Positions 1 through 8,606 are shown, counted from the first letter of the stretch. The stretch is DNA of 39,084 nt from an uncultured bacterium (GCA_905215155.1 CAJMPJ010000034.1:1-39084), one strand, 5' to 3'. Numbers and translations are program-made. Notes: generated from the letters alone by a model not told the origin.

Positions 1-65
1 TTAGTTGAATTCAAAACAACTCCGCTGGAGGTACATGCTACATCATACTTGGCCGCATCTGATAA
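1..65 (-). pseudogene. Fragment homologous to the N-terminus of the radical SAM gene at 424
   Basis: Read on the minus strand, this end of the window encodes L-S-D-A-A-K-Y-D-V-A-C-T-S-S-G-V in an open frame. This is the same peptide as residues 16-31 of the radical SAM protein encoded at 424-1746. After that the frame continues V-L-N-S-T, unlike the real gene, and upstream (65-95) it runs back to a TGA at 96-98 without a convincing start codon. I read it as a remnant or inverted partial duplicate; the rest lies outside the window. Confidence 0.45.
17..65 (-). repeat. Left arm of a 49-bp inverted repeat
   Basis: The reverse complement of 17-65 matches 469-517 at 48 of 49 positions (one G/T difference in the GCNGCC stretch). 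The arms face each other across about 403 bp that contain the promoter, LexA box and start codon of the radical SAM gene. Similarity ends sharply at both sides of the arm. Confidence 0.9.
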
Positions 66-360
66 ATCGGAATCTCTTCCATATAAATACCCCTTTCATG
101 AAAATAAGACCATCACACATAATAAACTAAAAAGTAATAGGATAATAATTGAAATATTAAAACCTAGTACACAAAAGCTTCAAACATAAAAAATTGAGAA
201 CTCATAGCTCCATATTCCCCAAATAAAAGCATTAATGTTAAGGGTACAAATAATTGGAATACCAGAAAGTGCTTTATTAATTATTATAAATATGGAAATT
301 AAAAATCAGAAAATAAAAAAGGAAATTACAACCAACACAGAACATATATTCGAAAAAAAC
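66..360. other. AT-rich intergenic spacer without a supported gene
   Basis: About 300 bases, visibly very AT-rich. A 62-codon open frame on the plus strand (235-423) has AT-driven composition, no ribosome binding site and no recognisable motif, so I do not call it. A weak CodY-like sequence lies at 301-315 (11 of 15 matches to AATTTTCWGAAAATT), which may be chance in such AT-rich DNA. Confidence 0.6.
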
Positions 361-389
361 TTGAAAAAGATTATGTTATATGTTATTAT
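361..389 (+). promoter_or_regulatory. Sigma-A-type promoter of the radical SAM operon
   Basis: TTGAAA at 361-366, a 17-base spacer and TATTAT at 384-389 form a good vegetative promoter. The predicted transcription start is near 396, giving a short leader of about 28 bases to the GAGGAGGA site at 413-420. Confidence 0.6.
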
Positions 390-400
390 AAAAGAAAAAA

Positions 401-412
401 GAACGTGCGTTC
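401..412 (+). promoter_or_regulatory. LexA (DinR) SOS box
   Basis: GAACGTGCGTTC followed by G is a perfect GAAC-N4-GTTC palindrome and fits 13 of 14 positions of the Gram-positive LexA consensus CGAACRNRYGTTCG. It sits between the predicted transcription start and the ribosome binding site, where bound LexA would block initiation. The match is seen directly; SOS control of the downstream genes is inferred. Confidence 0.75.
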
Positions 413-423
413 GAGGAGGATAA

Positions 424-1746
424 ATGCTGATACAGGAAGAATTAAGTATTCAGGAAAAACTTGAGATATTATCAGATGCTGCCAAGTATGATGTAGCATG
501 TACCTCCAGCGGAGTTGATCGGAAAGGGAAGGCCGGTACTCTGGGGAATACATCAAAAGCAGGTATTTGCCATAGCTTTTCTGCAGATGGCAGATGTATT
601 TCTCTGTTGAAAATACTTTTTACCAATCAGTGTGTTTATGATTGCAAATATTGCATTAATCGCAGCTCCAATGATGTTGCCCGTACCGCATTTACTCCGG
701 AGGAAGTGTGCCAGCTGACCATACAGTTTTACCGGAGGAATTATATTGAGGGATTGTTTTTAAGTTCCGGTATTTTACACAGCGCGGATTATACCATGGA
801 TCTAATTTATCAGACACTAAAAAAACTGAGAGAGGAATACCTTTTTCACGGTTATATCCATGTAAAGGCGATACCGGGTGCAGACCCGGTTTTGATTGAA
901 AAGACAGGATTTCTTGCGGATCGTATGAGCATTAATCTGGAATTGCCTACAGCAGATGGACTTAAAAAATTGGCACCAGGCAAAAGCAGAAATAAAATTC
1001 TGACACCAATGAAGCAGATTCAGAAAGGTATTACAGCCAATCGGTTTGAATTGATGGAGTATAAAAAGGCGCCGGCTTTTGTACCTGCTGGTCAGAGCAC
1101 GCAGATGATAGTTGGAGCAACTCCGGAGAATGACTTTCAGATGATGATGGTTGCTGAAGCTTTGTATCAGAAATATGATTTGAAACGGGTATTTTATTCC
1201 GCCTTTGTTCCGGTGAACCACGACAGCAGCCTTCCCTCACTTCCGGGTGGACCTCCTCTTTTGCGGGAGCACAGACTCTATCAGGCAGACTGGCTTATGC
1301 GGTTTTATGGTTTTCAGGCAGGAGAACTGTTGTCTGAAGAACGTCCTAACTTTAATGTTCTTTTGGACCCCAAGTGTGACTGGGCGCTGCGCCATCTGGA
1401 GTTATTTCCGGTGGAGATAAACAGAGCGGATTATTATACACTTTTAAGAGTTCCGGGAATGGGAGTGAAATCAGCACAGCGGATCATTGCAGCCAGAAGG
1501 AATGGAGCACTTGATTTTGATGCATTAAAAAAGATCGGAGTGGTATTGAAACGCGCGATGTATTTCATTACCTGCTCCGGAAGAATGATGTATCCCACAA
1601 AACTGGACGAAGATTATATCTCCAGCCATTTAATTGGGGACGAAAGGAGAAAAGTCTTGGATATTACTTCTATAGGCAGTTATCGCCAGCTTTCTCTTTT
1701 TGACGACGTGAATTCTCCGGTGCTTACCGGGATAGGAGGGGCTTAA
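424..1746 (+). CDS. Putative DNA modification/repair radical SAM protein
   Basis: A 440-residue radical SAM enzyme. The 4Fe-4S cluster motif CVYDCKYC (C70, C74, C77) is preceded by the family stretch GICHSFSADGRCISLLKIL. A helix-hairpin-helix DNA-binding element, LLRVPGMGVKSAQRI, lies near residue 340. This arrangement matches the family annotated as rSAM_link_UDG (TIGR03916), known for always occurring beside a TIGR03915-type partner that is sometimes fused to a uracil-DNA-glycosylase-like domain. The reaction is not established; a role in DNA repair or base modification is inferred from that linkage and from the HhH element. The start at 424 follows GAGGAGGA with four bases. The LexA box upstream adds support for a DNA-damage role. 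The gene nearly abuts its partner, the stop codon being three bases from the next ATG. Confidence 0.9.
   Translation: MLIQEELSIQEKLEILSDAAKYDVACTSSGVDRKGKAGTLGNTSKAGICHSFSADGRCISLLKILFTNQCVYDCKYCINRSSNDVARTAFTPEEVCQLTIQFYRRNYIEGLFLSSGILHSADYTMDLIYQTLKKLREEYLFHGYIHVKAIPGADPVLIEKTGFLADRMSINLELPTADGLKKLAPGKSRNKILTPMKQIQKGITANRFELMEYKKAPAFVPAGQSTQMIVGATPENDFQMMMVAEALYQKYDLKRVFYSAFVPVNHDSSLPSLPGGPPLLREHRLYQADWLMRFYGFQAGELLSEERPNFNVLLDPKCDWALRHLELFPVEINRADYYTLLRVPGMGVKSAQRIIAARRNGALDFDALKKIGVVLKRAMYFITCSGRMMYPTKLDEDYISSHLIGDERRKVLDITSIGSYRQLSLFDDVNSPVLTGIGGA
469..517 (+). repeat. Right arm of the 49-bp inverted repeat
   Basis: Codons 16-31 of the radical SAM gene; the reverse complement lies at 17-65 with one mismatch. 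Recombination between the arms would invert the promoter, the SOS box and the first 15 codons of the gene. Confidence 0.9.
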
Positions 1747-1749
1747 TTG

Positions 1750-2529
1750 ATGAAAACTGTCTATTTATGCGAGAACAGTGTAGAGGGGATACTAAGCGGA
1801 GTATATACTGCATGGACCAGCAAAAAGGGACATAATAATGTAAAACTGCAGGTTGCGGAAGAAGAGGGTACCATGGAACTGTTCTGTCAATATGAAGAGG
1901 TTCCTGTCAGTTTAGAGAATGCACAAAAAGTAGTACAGGCAATTAAAAAAAAAATATCAGGAGAGGCGTATACGGCCGTTTATAAAGCAGCTCTCAGCAT
2001 AGATTCGGATCGGGCGGACAAGATTTACCGATATCTTGTTTATGGATTTCATATAGGTTCTCCCGTTGTCTCCATGCTACAGCTCCCGGCGGTTTATGAC
2101 ATATTTCAAATATGCCGTTTTATCGACAATGAAACTCATCTTCTTACAGGATTTGTGCGTTTTAGTGAGATGGAAGGCGGTCTTTTAGTTGGCCGGATAG
2201 GACCCAAAAATGATGTATTGGTGCTTTTAGCCCCTCATTTTGCAGATCGAATGTCGAACGAAAATTGGGTACTATATGATGAAAAAAGGAAAAAGGCGGT
2301 CCTTCATCCTGCAAACCACAGGTGGTTTTTGGCGGATCTTAGTTCTTCAGAGTGGGAAACGAAGTTAAAGAAGGGTTTTGCAGAAGATGAATATGAAGCG
2401 CTGTTTAAGTGTTTCCGAAAAAGTATAACAATTAAGGAACGAAAAAATCCAATATGCCAGCAAAATCATATGCCTCTTCGCTACCGCCCTTATATGCCGG
2501 AATTTTCCGATGGATTAAAAGATACTTAA
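1750..2529 (+). CDS. DUF4130-type partner of the radical SAM protein (probable DNA metabolism protein)
   Basis: About 259 residues. Its position directly after the radical SAM gene and its conserved C-terminal stretch (HMPLRYRPYMPEF) match the SAM_7_link family (TIGR03915, DUF4130), whose members always pair with TIGR03916 proteins. No uracil-DNA-glycosylase domain is fused here; the protein stops soon after the DUF4130 region. I chose ATG 1750 because AGGAGG at 1734-1739 is well spaced from it; an in-frame TTG at 1747 is the alternative. The function is not known. Genomic linkage suggests it acts with the radical SAM enzyme on damaged or modified DNA. Confidence 0.8.
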   Translation: MKTVYLCENSVEGILSGVYTAWTSKKGHNNVKLQVAEEEGTMELFCQYEEVPVSLENAQKVVQAIKKKISGEAYTAVYKAALSIDSDRADKIYRYLVYGFHIGSPVVSMLQLPAVYDIFQICRFIDNETHLLTGFVRFSEMEGGLLVGRIGPKNDVLVLLAPHFADRMSNENWVLYDEKRKKAVLHPANHRWFLADLSSSEWETKLKKGFAEDEYEALFKCFRKSITIKERKNPICQQNHMPLRYRPYMPEFSDGLKDT

Positions 2530-2655
2530 GAGGTGCCGTATCTGTGTCGGCCAATGGTTGTGAACAAAGGTCTTGCCTTTTTCTTCTTTTTCGGTTATGA
2601 TGAAATCAGGTTCCGTATCAGGAGCGTTCATGTGCATTTCTGCACGAATTTCCAT
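2515..2655 (-). CDS. Possible 46-residue ORF in the gap before comM
   Basis: The 170-base gap between the DUF4130 gene and comM holds an open minus-strand frame starting with ATG at 2653-2655 and ending with TAA at 2515-2517, overlapping the end of the DUF4130 gene. The product begins MEIRAEMHMNAPDTEPDF, is rich in charged residues and looks coding by composition, but there is no clear ribosome binding site and I do not recognise it. The plus strand of the same gap is also open, in a phenylalanine-rich frame. It may be the remnant of a lost gene. Confidence 0.2.
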   Translation of the reverse strand: MEIRAEMHMNAPDTEPDFIITEKEEKGKTFVHNHWPTQIRHLLSIF

Positions 2656-2699
2656 GAAAGAAGAATTATAAAACTGAATAAGGAAAGGATGAGATAACT

Positions 2700-4247
2700 T
2701 TGTACAGCAAAGTTCATAGTGTTGGCATTACAGGTGTGGAGGGAGTGCCTATATTGGTGGAAGCAGATGTCAGTGACGGTTTGCCGGGGTTTTCCATGGT
2801 TGGATATCTATCTTCCCAGGTAAAGGAGGCGCAGGACAGAGTGCGTACGGCATTGAAGAATTCCGGTTTTAGAATTCCTGCAAGAAAGGTCACAATTAAT
2901 CTTTCCCCTGCAGATATTCGTAAGCAAGGAACTGCATTTGATCTGCCGATTGCAATTGCCATGCTGGCGGCCTCCGGTCTGGTAAATGCCTCTTTTTTGG
3001 AGAATTGCGTGATTTCCGGAGAACTGGGGCTTGATGGAAAGATCAAACCGGTACATGGAGCATTGTCTATTACTGCGGCTGCAAAGAAGGACGGAAAATC
3101 GGTTTGTTTCCTTCCGCAGGAAAATATCAGAGAAGGCTTAATAATAGAAGGAATACAAATTATAGGAGTGGACCATCTGAAAAAATTAACAGATGTTCTC
3201 AATTCTCCGGAACTTCCGAAACAAATTGCGTACCGGGAAGTTCAAATGCTTCAGCAATCAGAATCATATGATGTCGATTTTTCTGAAATTGGAGGTCAGC
3301 CGTTGCTGAGGCGGGCCACAGAGGTTGCTGTGGCGGGGATGCATAACATTCTTTATATCGGTCCGGCAGGAACAGGAAAATCAATGGTGGCCAGGCGGAT
3401 TCCTACGATTATGCCATCGTTGTCGTTGGAAGAGACCATAGATATTTCTAAGATTTACAGCGTCGGCGGTCTTCTTACCCCGGAGGTCCCTTTGATGACC
3501 AGAAGGCCGTTTCGAAGTCCTCATCATACAATCAGCCCCCAGGCTCTTGCCGGTGGCGGGCGGATACCCAAACCAGGAGAAATCTCCCTGGCTTCCGGAG
3601 GCGTTCTGTTTCTGGATGAATTCCCTGAATTTCAAAAAAGTACCATAGAGATATTAAGGCAGCCTCTGGAAGAAGGAAAGATTACTATTTCCAGAATTTC
3701 CGGTGCCTATGATTTTCCTGCAAATTTCATGCTCGTAGCTGCAATGAACCCGTGTTCCTGTGGATTTTATCCCGACCGGAGCAGGTGCAGATGTTCCGAA
3801 CAGCAGGTGTATAAGTACTTAAGCAGAATCTCAAAACCCCTTTTAGACCGGATTGATATATGTACAGAATCCAGAACTGTCACCTACGAAGAACTGGAGC
3901 AAAAGGCCGGAGGGGAATCTTCTGCTTCGATTCGCAGGCGGATCGAAGCGGCCAGACAAATTCAGGCGGAACGATATCATGGAAGGAAAATCTATTTTAA
4001 CAGTTCCATGAAAAAGACAGAGATTGAACAGTTTTGTAAATTGGGGGAAACAGAACGTGTCTTTTTAAGAAAAATCTATGAAACACAGAGACTTAGTGCA
4101 AGAAGTTACGAGAAATTGCTTAAAGTATCCAGAACCATTGCTGATTTGGAGGGTTCTGAAAAAATCAGAAAAACCCATCTGGCAGAGGCTGCCGGTCTGC
4201 GCAGTCTGGAAGGAAAATACTGGGGAGGAATTTATGGACAATCATGA
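2700..4247 (+). CDS. comM: YifB/ComM family Mg-chelatase-like AAA+ ATPase
   Basis: 515 residues, usual for the family. The N-terminal ChlI/Lon-protease-like domain (DGLPGFSMVGYLS, KVTINLSPADIRKQGTAFDL) is followed by an AAA+ domain with Walker A GPAGTGKS, Walker B GGVLFLDEFPEF and the cysteine-rich loop NPCSCGFYPDRSRCRC, then the C-terminal Mg-chelatase domain. In Gram-negative bacteria ComM is a branch-migration helicase that aids integration of transforming DNA; the same role here is inferred and is favoured by the adjacent dprA. The start is TTG at 2700 because homologues begin at this point (YSKVHSVGITG) and an AAGGAAAGGA site precedes it. The end overlaps dprA by 14 bases. Confidence 0.9.
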   Translation: MYSKVHSVGITGVEGVPILVEADVSDGLPGFSMVGYLSSQVKEAQDRVRTALKNSGFRIPARKVTINLSPADIRKQGTAFDLPIAIAMLAASGLVNASFLENCVISGELGLDGKIKPVHGALSITAAAKKDGKSVCFLPQENIREGLIIEGIQIIGVDHLKKLTDVLNSPELPKQIAYREVQMLQQSESYDVDFSEIGGQPLLRRATEVAVAGMHNILYIGPAGTGKSMVARRIPTIMPSLSLEETIDISKIYSVGGLLTPEVPLMTRRPFRSPHHTISPQALAGGGRIPKPGEISLASGGVLFLDEFPEFQKSTIEILRQPLEEGKITISRISGAYDFPANFMLVAAMNPCSCGFYPDRSRCRCSEQQVYKYLSRISKPLLDRIDICTESRTVTYEELEQKAGGESSASIRRRIEAARQIQAERYHGRKIYFNSSMKKTEIEQFCKLGETERVFLRKIYETQRLSARSYEKLLKVSRTIADLEGSEKIRKTHLAEAAGLRSLEGKYWGGIYGQS

Positions 4248-5334
4248 AGAAAAAGAATATTTGTATTGGCTTTGTCATGTTTCTGTTCTGGGAGCAGTAA
4301 GCATTAGAAAACTGCATGAGTATACGGGAAGTTACAAGAAGATATATAATATAGAAGGAAAAGAATTACAGCAGCTTGGACTTTTAAAACAATCCCAGAT
4401 TACTGCGTTTGAGGAAAGCAAATTAAAAAGAGATGTTTACAGGCGGGAACTGGAAGAATTAGAGCATCAAGGCATCCGTTTTATTACGTCTGGTGAGTCC
4501 GGATATCCCAAGCGTCTTCTGGAAATTTACGGATATCCTGCGGGAATATTTTTCAAAGGAAGGCTTCCGGAGGAAGAACGTCCGTCAGCGGCTGTTATTG
4601 GGGCAAGAAACTGTACCAATTATGGGAGGCAGATGGCAACCTATCTGGCAAGAGAACTTTCTCAAGCAGGCGTTCAGATCATCAGTGGGCTTGCCAGCGG
4701 AATTGATGGTGCCGGACATAAAGGGGCTTTGGAAGCGGGTGGAGATACCTATGGAATATTGGGCTGTGGGATCAATATTTGTTATCCCAGGGAGAATTAT
4801 GGTTTATTTGAACAGATGCAGGGAAAAGGAGGAGTTATTACGGAATTCGTGCCCGACGAAGCACCGAAGCCTCGCAATTTTCCCATGAGAAACCGGATCA
4901 TCAGCGGTTTATCGGATGTAATTCTTGTAATTGAAGCGCGAGAAAAAAGCGGTTCTCTGATTACAGCCAATCTTGGACTTGAGCAGGGAAAAGAGATTTT
5001 TGCCCTTCCTGGAAGAGTCACGGACCCTTTAAGCACCGGTTGCAACCAGCTTATTTCTGATGGTGCGGCAGTGATTTTAGATCCAGATTCCGTGCTGGAG
5101 TATTTTAAATTACAACATGGTAAAATATTAAGAGTTCATGAAAAAAATAAGAACGGGCTTGCCAAAAAAGAAAAAATGGTGTATAGTTGCCTAGATTTAC
5201 AACCAAAGAATTTAGAAGAGATTGTATCTATAAGCGGATTGTCTGTCAGTGAATGTATGAGTGCACTTTTAGAATTGGAATTTAAAGGTCTCATTTTGCA
5301 GACATCCCATCAATATTATGGTAAGAAACTATAG
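4234..5334 (+). CDS. dprA: DNA processing protein DprA
   Basis: 366 residues. The Rossmann-like DprA core is plain: AVIGARNCTNYG, IISGLASGIDGAGHKGAL, GCGINICYPREN, FPMRNRIISGLSD, EKSGSLITANLGLEQGK and FALPGRVTDPLSTGCNQLI. A C-terminal winged-helix domain follows, roughly residues 300-366. DprA protects incoming single-stranded DNA and loads RecA. The true start is ATG 4234 after GGGGAGGA; the same frame is open further upstream inside comM, but that is only an extension. The 14-base overlap with comM implies translational coupling. topA follows after 14 bases, so comM-dprA-topA probably form one transcript. Confidence 0.93.
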   Translation: MDNHEEKEYLYWLCHVSVLGAVSIRKLHEYTGSYKKIYNIEGKELQQLGLLKQSQITAFEESKLKRDVYRRELEELEHQGIRFITSGESGYPKRLLEIYGYPAGIFFKGRLPEEERPSAAVIGARNCTNYGRQMATYLARELSQAGVQIISGLASGIDGAGHKGALEAGGDTYGILGCGINICYPRENYGLFEQMQGKGGVITEFVPDEAPKPRNFPMRNRIISGLSDVILVIEAREKSGSLITANLGLEQGKEIFALPGRVTDPLSTGCNQLISDGAAVILDPDSVLEYFKLQHGKILRVHEKNKNGLAKKEKMVYSCLDLQPKNLEEIVSISGLSVSECMSALLELEFKGLILQTSHQYYGKKL

Positions 5335-5348
5335 GCGAGGAGTTTGGT

Positions 5349-7418
5349 ATGGCGAACTGTTTAGTAATTGTAGAGTCACCGGCAAAGGTAAAGACGATAA
5401 AAAAGTTTTTGGGGACGAACTATGAAGTAGATGCCTCTAACGGTCATGTAAGGGATCTTCCTAAGAGCCAGATGGGGATCGATGTAGAGAATGATTTTGA
5501 ACCTAAATATATAACGATCAGGGGAAAGGGGGATATTCTTGCCAAACTTAGAAAAGAAGTAAAAAAGGCAGACAAAATTTACCTTGCAACGGACCCTGAC
5601 CGCGAAGGAGAAGCTATTTCCTGGCATCTTATGAAGGCTCTGAAGCTGGATGAATTAAAAGAAAAACAGGTATTTCGGATCAGTTTTAATGAGATTACAA
5701 AGAATGCTGTAAAAACTTCTTTAAAGACTCCAAGAGCGATTGATATGAATCTTGTGGATGCCCAGCAGGCAAGAAGAGTTCTGGACCGCATGGTTGGATA
5801 TATGATCAGTCCTCTGCTTTGGGCAAAAGTCAAGAGAGGTCTGAGTGCAGGTCGTGTTCAGTCTGTGGCGCTGAGGCTTATTTGCGACAGGGAAGAAGAA
5901 ATAAATGCTTTTATACCGGAAGAATACTGGAATCTGGAGGCTGATTTAAAGCAGGAAGGAAGCAAAAAGATTCTTAAGGCAAAATTTTATGGTGATAAGA
6001 ACGGCAAGAGGGCGATTCATGCCAAAGAGGAGCTGGATCAGATTCTCAGCGGTCTTGAGAATCAAACCTATCAGGTAGAGGAGGTAAAAAATGGAGAAAG
6101 AGTAAAAAAAGCTCCCATCCCATTTACAACCAGTACTCTTCAGCAGGAAGCCTCCAAAGTACTTAACTATTCCACCCAGAAAACCATGCGTCTGGCCCAG
6201 CAGCTTTATGAAGGTGTGGAGATTACGGGACATGGAACAGTAGGTCTTATTACTTATCTGCGTACAGATTCTACCAGGATCGCAGAAGAAGCAGATACAG
6301 CAGCAAGAGAATATATTGAAAAACAATATGGCAGTCAATATGTGGCAAAGGGCGAGCAAAACAAAAAAAGCAATGTAAAGATTCAGGATGCCCACGAGGC
6401 AATCCGTCCTACTGATATTACCTTAACACCGGTAAAGGTAAAAGAATCTTTGCAGAGAGATTTATTCAGACTCTACCAGCTGATCTGGAAGCGGTTTACC
6501 GCCAGCCGTATGCAGCCGGCAGTCTATCAAACCACCTCTGTGAAAGTTAGGGCCGGTGAATATACATTTTCTCTTTCTGCATCAAAACTGTCATTTGATG
6601 GCTTTATGTCTGTTTATGTGCAGGATGATGAAAAGGAAGAAGCAAACGTTTTATTGGGAAATTTGGAAAAAGGAAGCGTATTGAAACTGGAGAAGCTTGA
6701 AAGCAGCCAGCATTTCACTCAGCCTCCGCCCCATTTTACGGAAGCATCCTTGGTAAAGGGAATGGAAGAACAGGGCATTGGACGCCCCAGTACTTACGCT
6801 CCTACGATTACCACCATCATTGCCAGGCGGTACGTAGCTAAGGAAAATAAAAATCTCTATGTAACAGAACTTGGAGAAGTTGTCAACCGAATGATGAAAA
6901 AAAGCTTTCCAAGCATAGTAGATATTACCTTTACCGCGAATTTGGAATATCTTCTCGATAAAGTAGGTGACGGCTCAGTCCAGTGGAAGACTGTGGTAAA
7001 GAACTTTTACCCGGATTTAAAAGATGCGGTCGATAAGGCGCTTGTGGAGTTGGAATCCGTAACCATCGCCGATGAAGTGACGGAAGAAATCTGTGAGCTT
7101 TGCGGCAGAAACATGGTTATAAAGTATGGCCCTCATGGCAAATTCCTGGCTTGCCCGGGATTTCCTGATTGTAAAAACACCAAACCATATTTGGAGAAGA
7201 TCGGAGTGCCTTGTCCAAAGTGCGGAAAAGAAGTTGTCATAAAGAAAACCAAAAAAGGCAGAATTTATTACGGCTGTGAAGACAATCCGGAATGTGACTT
7301 TATGTCATGGCAAAAGCCATCTACCCAGAAGTGTCCGAAATGTGGTTCTTATATGATTGAAAAAGGAAACAAATTGCTTTGCTCAAATGAACAGTGCGGA
7401 TACAGTGCAGATAAGTAG
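5349..7418 (+). CDS. topA: DNA topoisomerase I
   Basis: 689 residues, type IA enzyme. The TOPRIM domain opens the protein (LVIVESPAKVKTIKKFLG) and includes the metal-binding ATDPDREGEAISWHL. The catalytic tyrosine is Tyr303 in LITYLRTDSTR. The conserved GIGRPSTYA block is near residue 480. Three C-terminal four-cysteine zinc ribbons follow, starting at CELCGRN, CPKCGKE and CPKCGSY. The enzyme relaxes negative supercoils. The start follows GGCGAGGAG at 5334-5342. No strong terminator separates it from codY, but codY has its own promoter. Confidence 0.97.
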   Translation: MANCLVIVESPAKVKTIKKFLGTNYEVDASNGHVRDLPKSQMGIDVENDFEPKYITIRGKGDILAKLRKEVKKADKIYLATDPDREGEAISWHLMKALKLDELKEKQVFRISFNEITKNAVKTSLKTPRAIDMNLVDAQQARRVLDRMVGYMISPLLWAKVKRGLSAGRVQSVALRLICDREEEINAFIPEEYWNLEADLKQEGSKKILKAKFYGDKNGKRAIHAKEELDQILSGLENQTYQVEEVKNGERVKKAPIPFTTSTLQQEASKVLNYSTQKTMRLAQQLYEGVEITGHGTVGLITYLRTDSTRIAEEADTAAREYIEKQYGSQYVAKGEQNKKSNVKIQDAHEAIRPTDITLTPVKVKESLQRDLFRLYQLIWKRFTASRMQPAVYQTTSVKVRAGEYTFSLSASKLSFDGFMSVYVQDDEKEEANVLLGNLEKGSVLKLEKLESSQHFTQPPPHFTEASLVKGMEEQGIGRPSTYAPTITTIIARRYVAKENKNLYVTELGEVVNRMMKKSFPSIVDITFTANLEYLLDKVGDGSVQWKTVVKNFYPDLKDAVDKALVELESVTIADEVTEEICELCGRNMVIKYGPHGKFLACPGFPDCKNTKPYLEKIGVPCPKCGKEVVIKKTKKGRIYYGCEDNPECDFMSWQKPSTQKCPKCGSYMIEKGNKLLCSNEQCGYSADK

Positions 7419-7464
7419 GAAAAAAGAATAATTATTAAGAAAATCGAAAATCTTCAAAAAACTA

Positions 7465-7493
7465 TTGTTATTTGAAAATAATAATGTTAATAT
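7465..7493 (+). promoter_or_regulatory. codY promoter
   Basis: TTGTTA at 7465-7470, a 17-base spacer and TATAAT-like TAATAT at 7488-7493. Between it and the ribosome binding site, 7517-7531 matches 11 of 15 positions of the CodY consensus AATTTTCWGAAAATT, a weak hint of autoregulation. Confidence 0.6.
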
Positions 7494-7551
7494 TTATATA
7501 TTAAAGATTTATTTTGGATTTTCAAACAAATTCATAAGGAGGTTTTCGGCT

Positions 7552-8367
7552 ATGAGCGTACAGTTGTTGGACAAAACTAGAAAAATTAATAAATTATTGC
7601 ATAACAATAATTCGCATAAGGTAGTGTTTAACGATATCTGTGAAGTGCTGACCGAGATCCTGAATTCCAATATTCTTGTGATCAGCAAGAAGGGAAAGGT
7701 GCTTGGTGTAGGCCTGACACCTGATATTGACGAAATTCAGGAGTTGATCGCAGATCAGGTTGGTGGATATGTAGATATAATGCTGAATGAGCGGCTGCTT
7801 AGTATTTTATCAACTAAAGAAAATGTCAATCTGGAGACCCTGGGCTTTACCGGTGATGATATCAGAAGATACCAGGCAATTATTACGCCGATTGATATTG
7901 CAGGAGAAAGGCTTGGTACTTTGTTTATTTACAAGTCAGATTCCCAGTATGATATTGATGATATTATCTTAAGCGAGTATGGAACCACGGTTGTTGGACT
8001 TGAGATGATGCGTTCTGTGAATGAAGAGAATGCAGAAGAGACCAGAAAAGTGCAGATCGTTAAATCTGCCATCAGCACCCTGTCATTTTCTGAATTGGAA
8101 GCAATTACCCATATATTTGAAGAACTGGACGGCAATGAAGGGATTCTGGTGGCAAGTAAGATTGCAGACCGTGTAGGGATTACCCGTTCTGTAATTGTCA
8201 ATGCTCTCCGCAAATTTGAAAGTGCAGGAGTAATCGAATCCAGATCTTCCGGTATGAAGGGTACTTACATCAAAGTTTTAAATGATGTGGTATTTGATGA
8301 GCTAAAAGCAATTAAGGCCGGAACAGTTAAGAGCATTCCGGAACGCAGGGATATTAAGGATATTTAA
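7552..8367 (+). CDS. codY: GTP-sensing global transcriptional regulator CodY
   Basis: 271 residues. N-terminal GAF sensor domain (starts MSVQLLDKTRKINKLLHNNN), and a C-terminal winged helix-turn-helix with the near-invariant ASKIADRVGITRSVIVNALR. CodY binds branched-chain amino acids and GTP and represses amino-acid and peptide uptake and many other genes during rich growth. I start at ATG 7552 after AAGGAGG (7536-7542); the frame is open further upstream but that stretch is promoter sequence. Its position between topA and rpsB suits Clostridia. The opp block 2 kb downstream is a plausible target. Confidence 0.96.
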   Translation: MSVQLLDKTRKINKLLHNNNSHKVVFNDICEVLTEILNSNILVISKKGKVLGVGLTPDIDEIQELIADQVGGYVDIMLNERLLSILSTKENVNLETLGFTGDDIRRYQAIITPIDIAGERLGTLFIYKSDSQYDIDDIILSEYGTTVVGLEMMRSVNEENAEETRKVQIVKSAISTLSFSELEAITHIFEELDGNEGILVASKIADRVGITRSVIVNALRKFESAGVIESRSSGMKGTYIKVLNDVVFDELKAIKAGTVKSIPERRDIKDI

Positions 8368-8384
8368 AATTTAAATTATAATTT

Positions 8385-8415
8385 AAAGGAGCAGGTAAAC
8401 ATCTGCTCCTTTTTC
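8385..8415 (+). terminator. Rho-independent terminator after codY
   Basis: A 10-bp stem AAAGGAGCAG / CTGCTCCTTT with loop GTAAACAT, followed by a short T run. Confidence 0.85.
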
Positions 8416-8467
8416 ATCAAAATTCTGGAAAGTATGCGTTTTTCAAAGGTTAAATACAAAAAAATAC

Positions 8468-8496
8468 TTGCATCGTGTAGAAAATTATGCTATACT
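8468..8496 (+). promoter_or_regulatory. rpsB promoter
   Basis: TTGCAT at 8468-8473, a 17-base spacer and TATACT at 8491-8496. Confidence 0.75.
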
Positions 8497-8606
8497 AGCT
8501 AGGCTTATTAAAAAACACGTTTGCGGATTTCTGAGGAAGGTGCCAATATCGGTCTCCCGGGAAGCATGAGAAGCAGACGGAAGTAAAAACCAATGGAGGT
8601 AATAAC
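8497..8606 (+). promoter_or_regulatory. 5' leader of rpsB
   Basis: About 100 bases between the predicted start of transcription and the rpsB ATG, long for this genome and containing several short GC-rich complementary stretches around 8555-8580. Ribosomal-protein mRNAs often carry autoregulatory leaders that bind the encoded protein, so an S2-responsive element is possible. I do not recognise a named family. Confidence 0.3.

Noticed and set aside
235..423. 62-codon plus-strand ORF before the radical SAM gene
   Set aside because: AT-driven composition, no ribosome binding site, and it runs through the promoter and LexA box of the next gene.
4078..4233. Upstream extension of dprA inside comM
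   Set aside because: ATG 4234 has GGGGAGGA and begins the family; the extension is only an open frame within comM.
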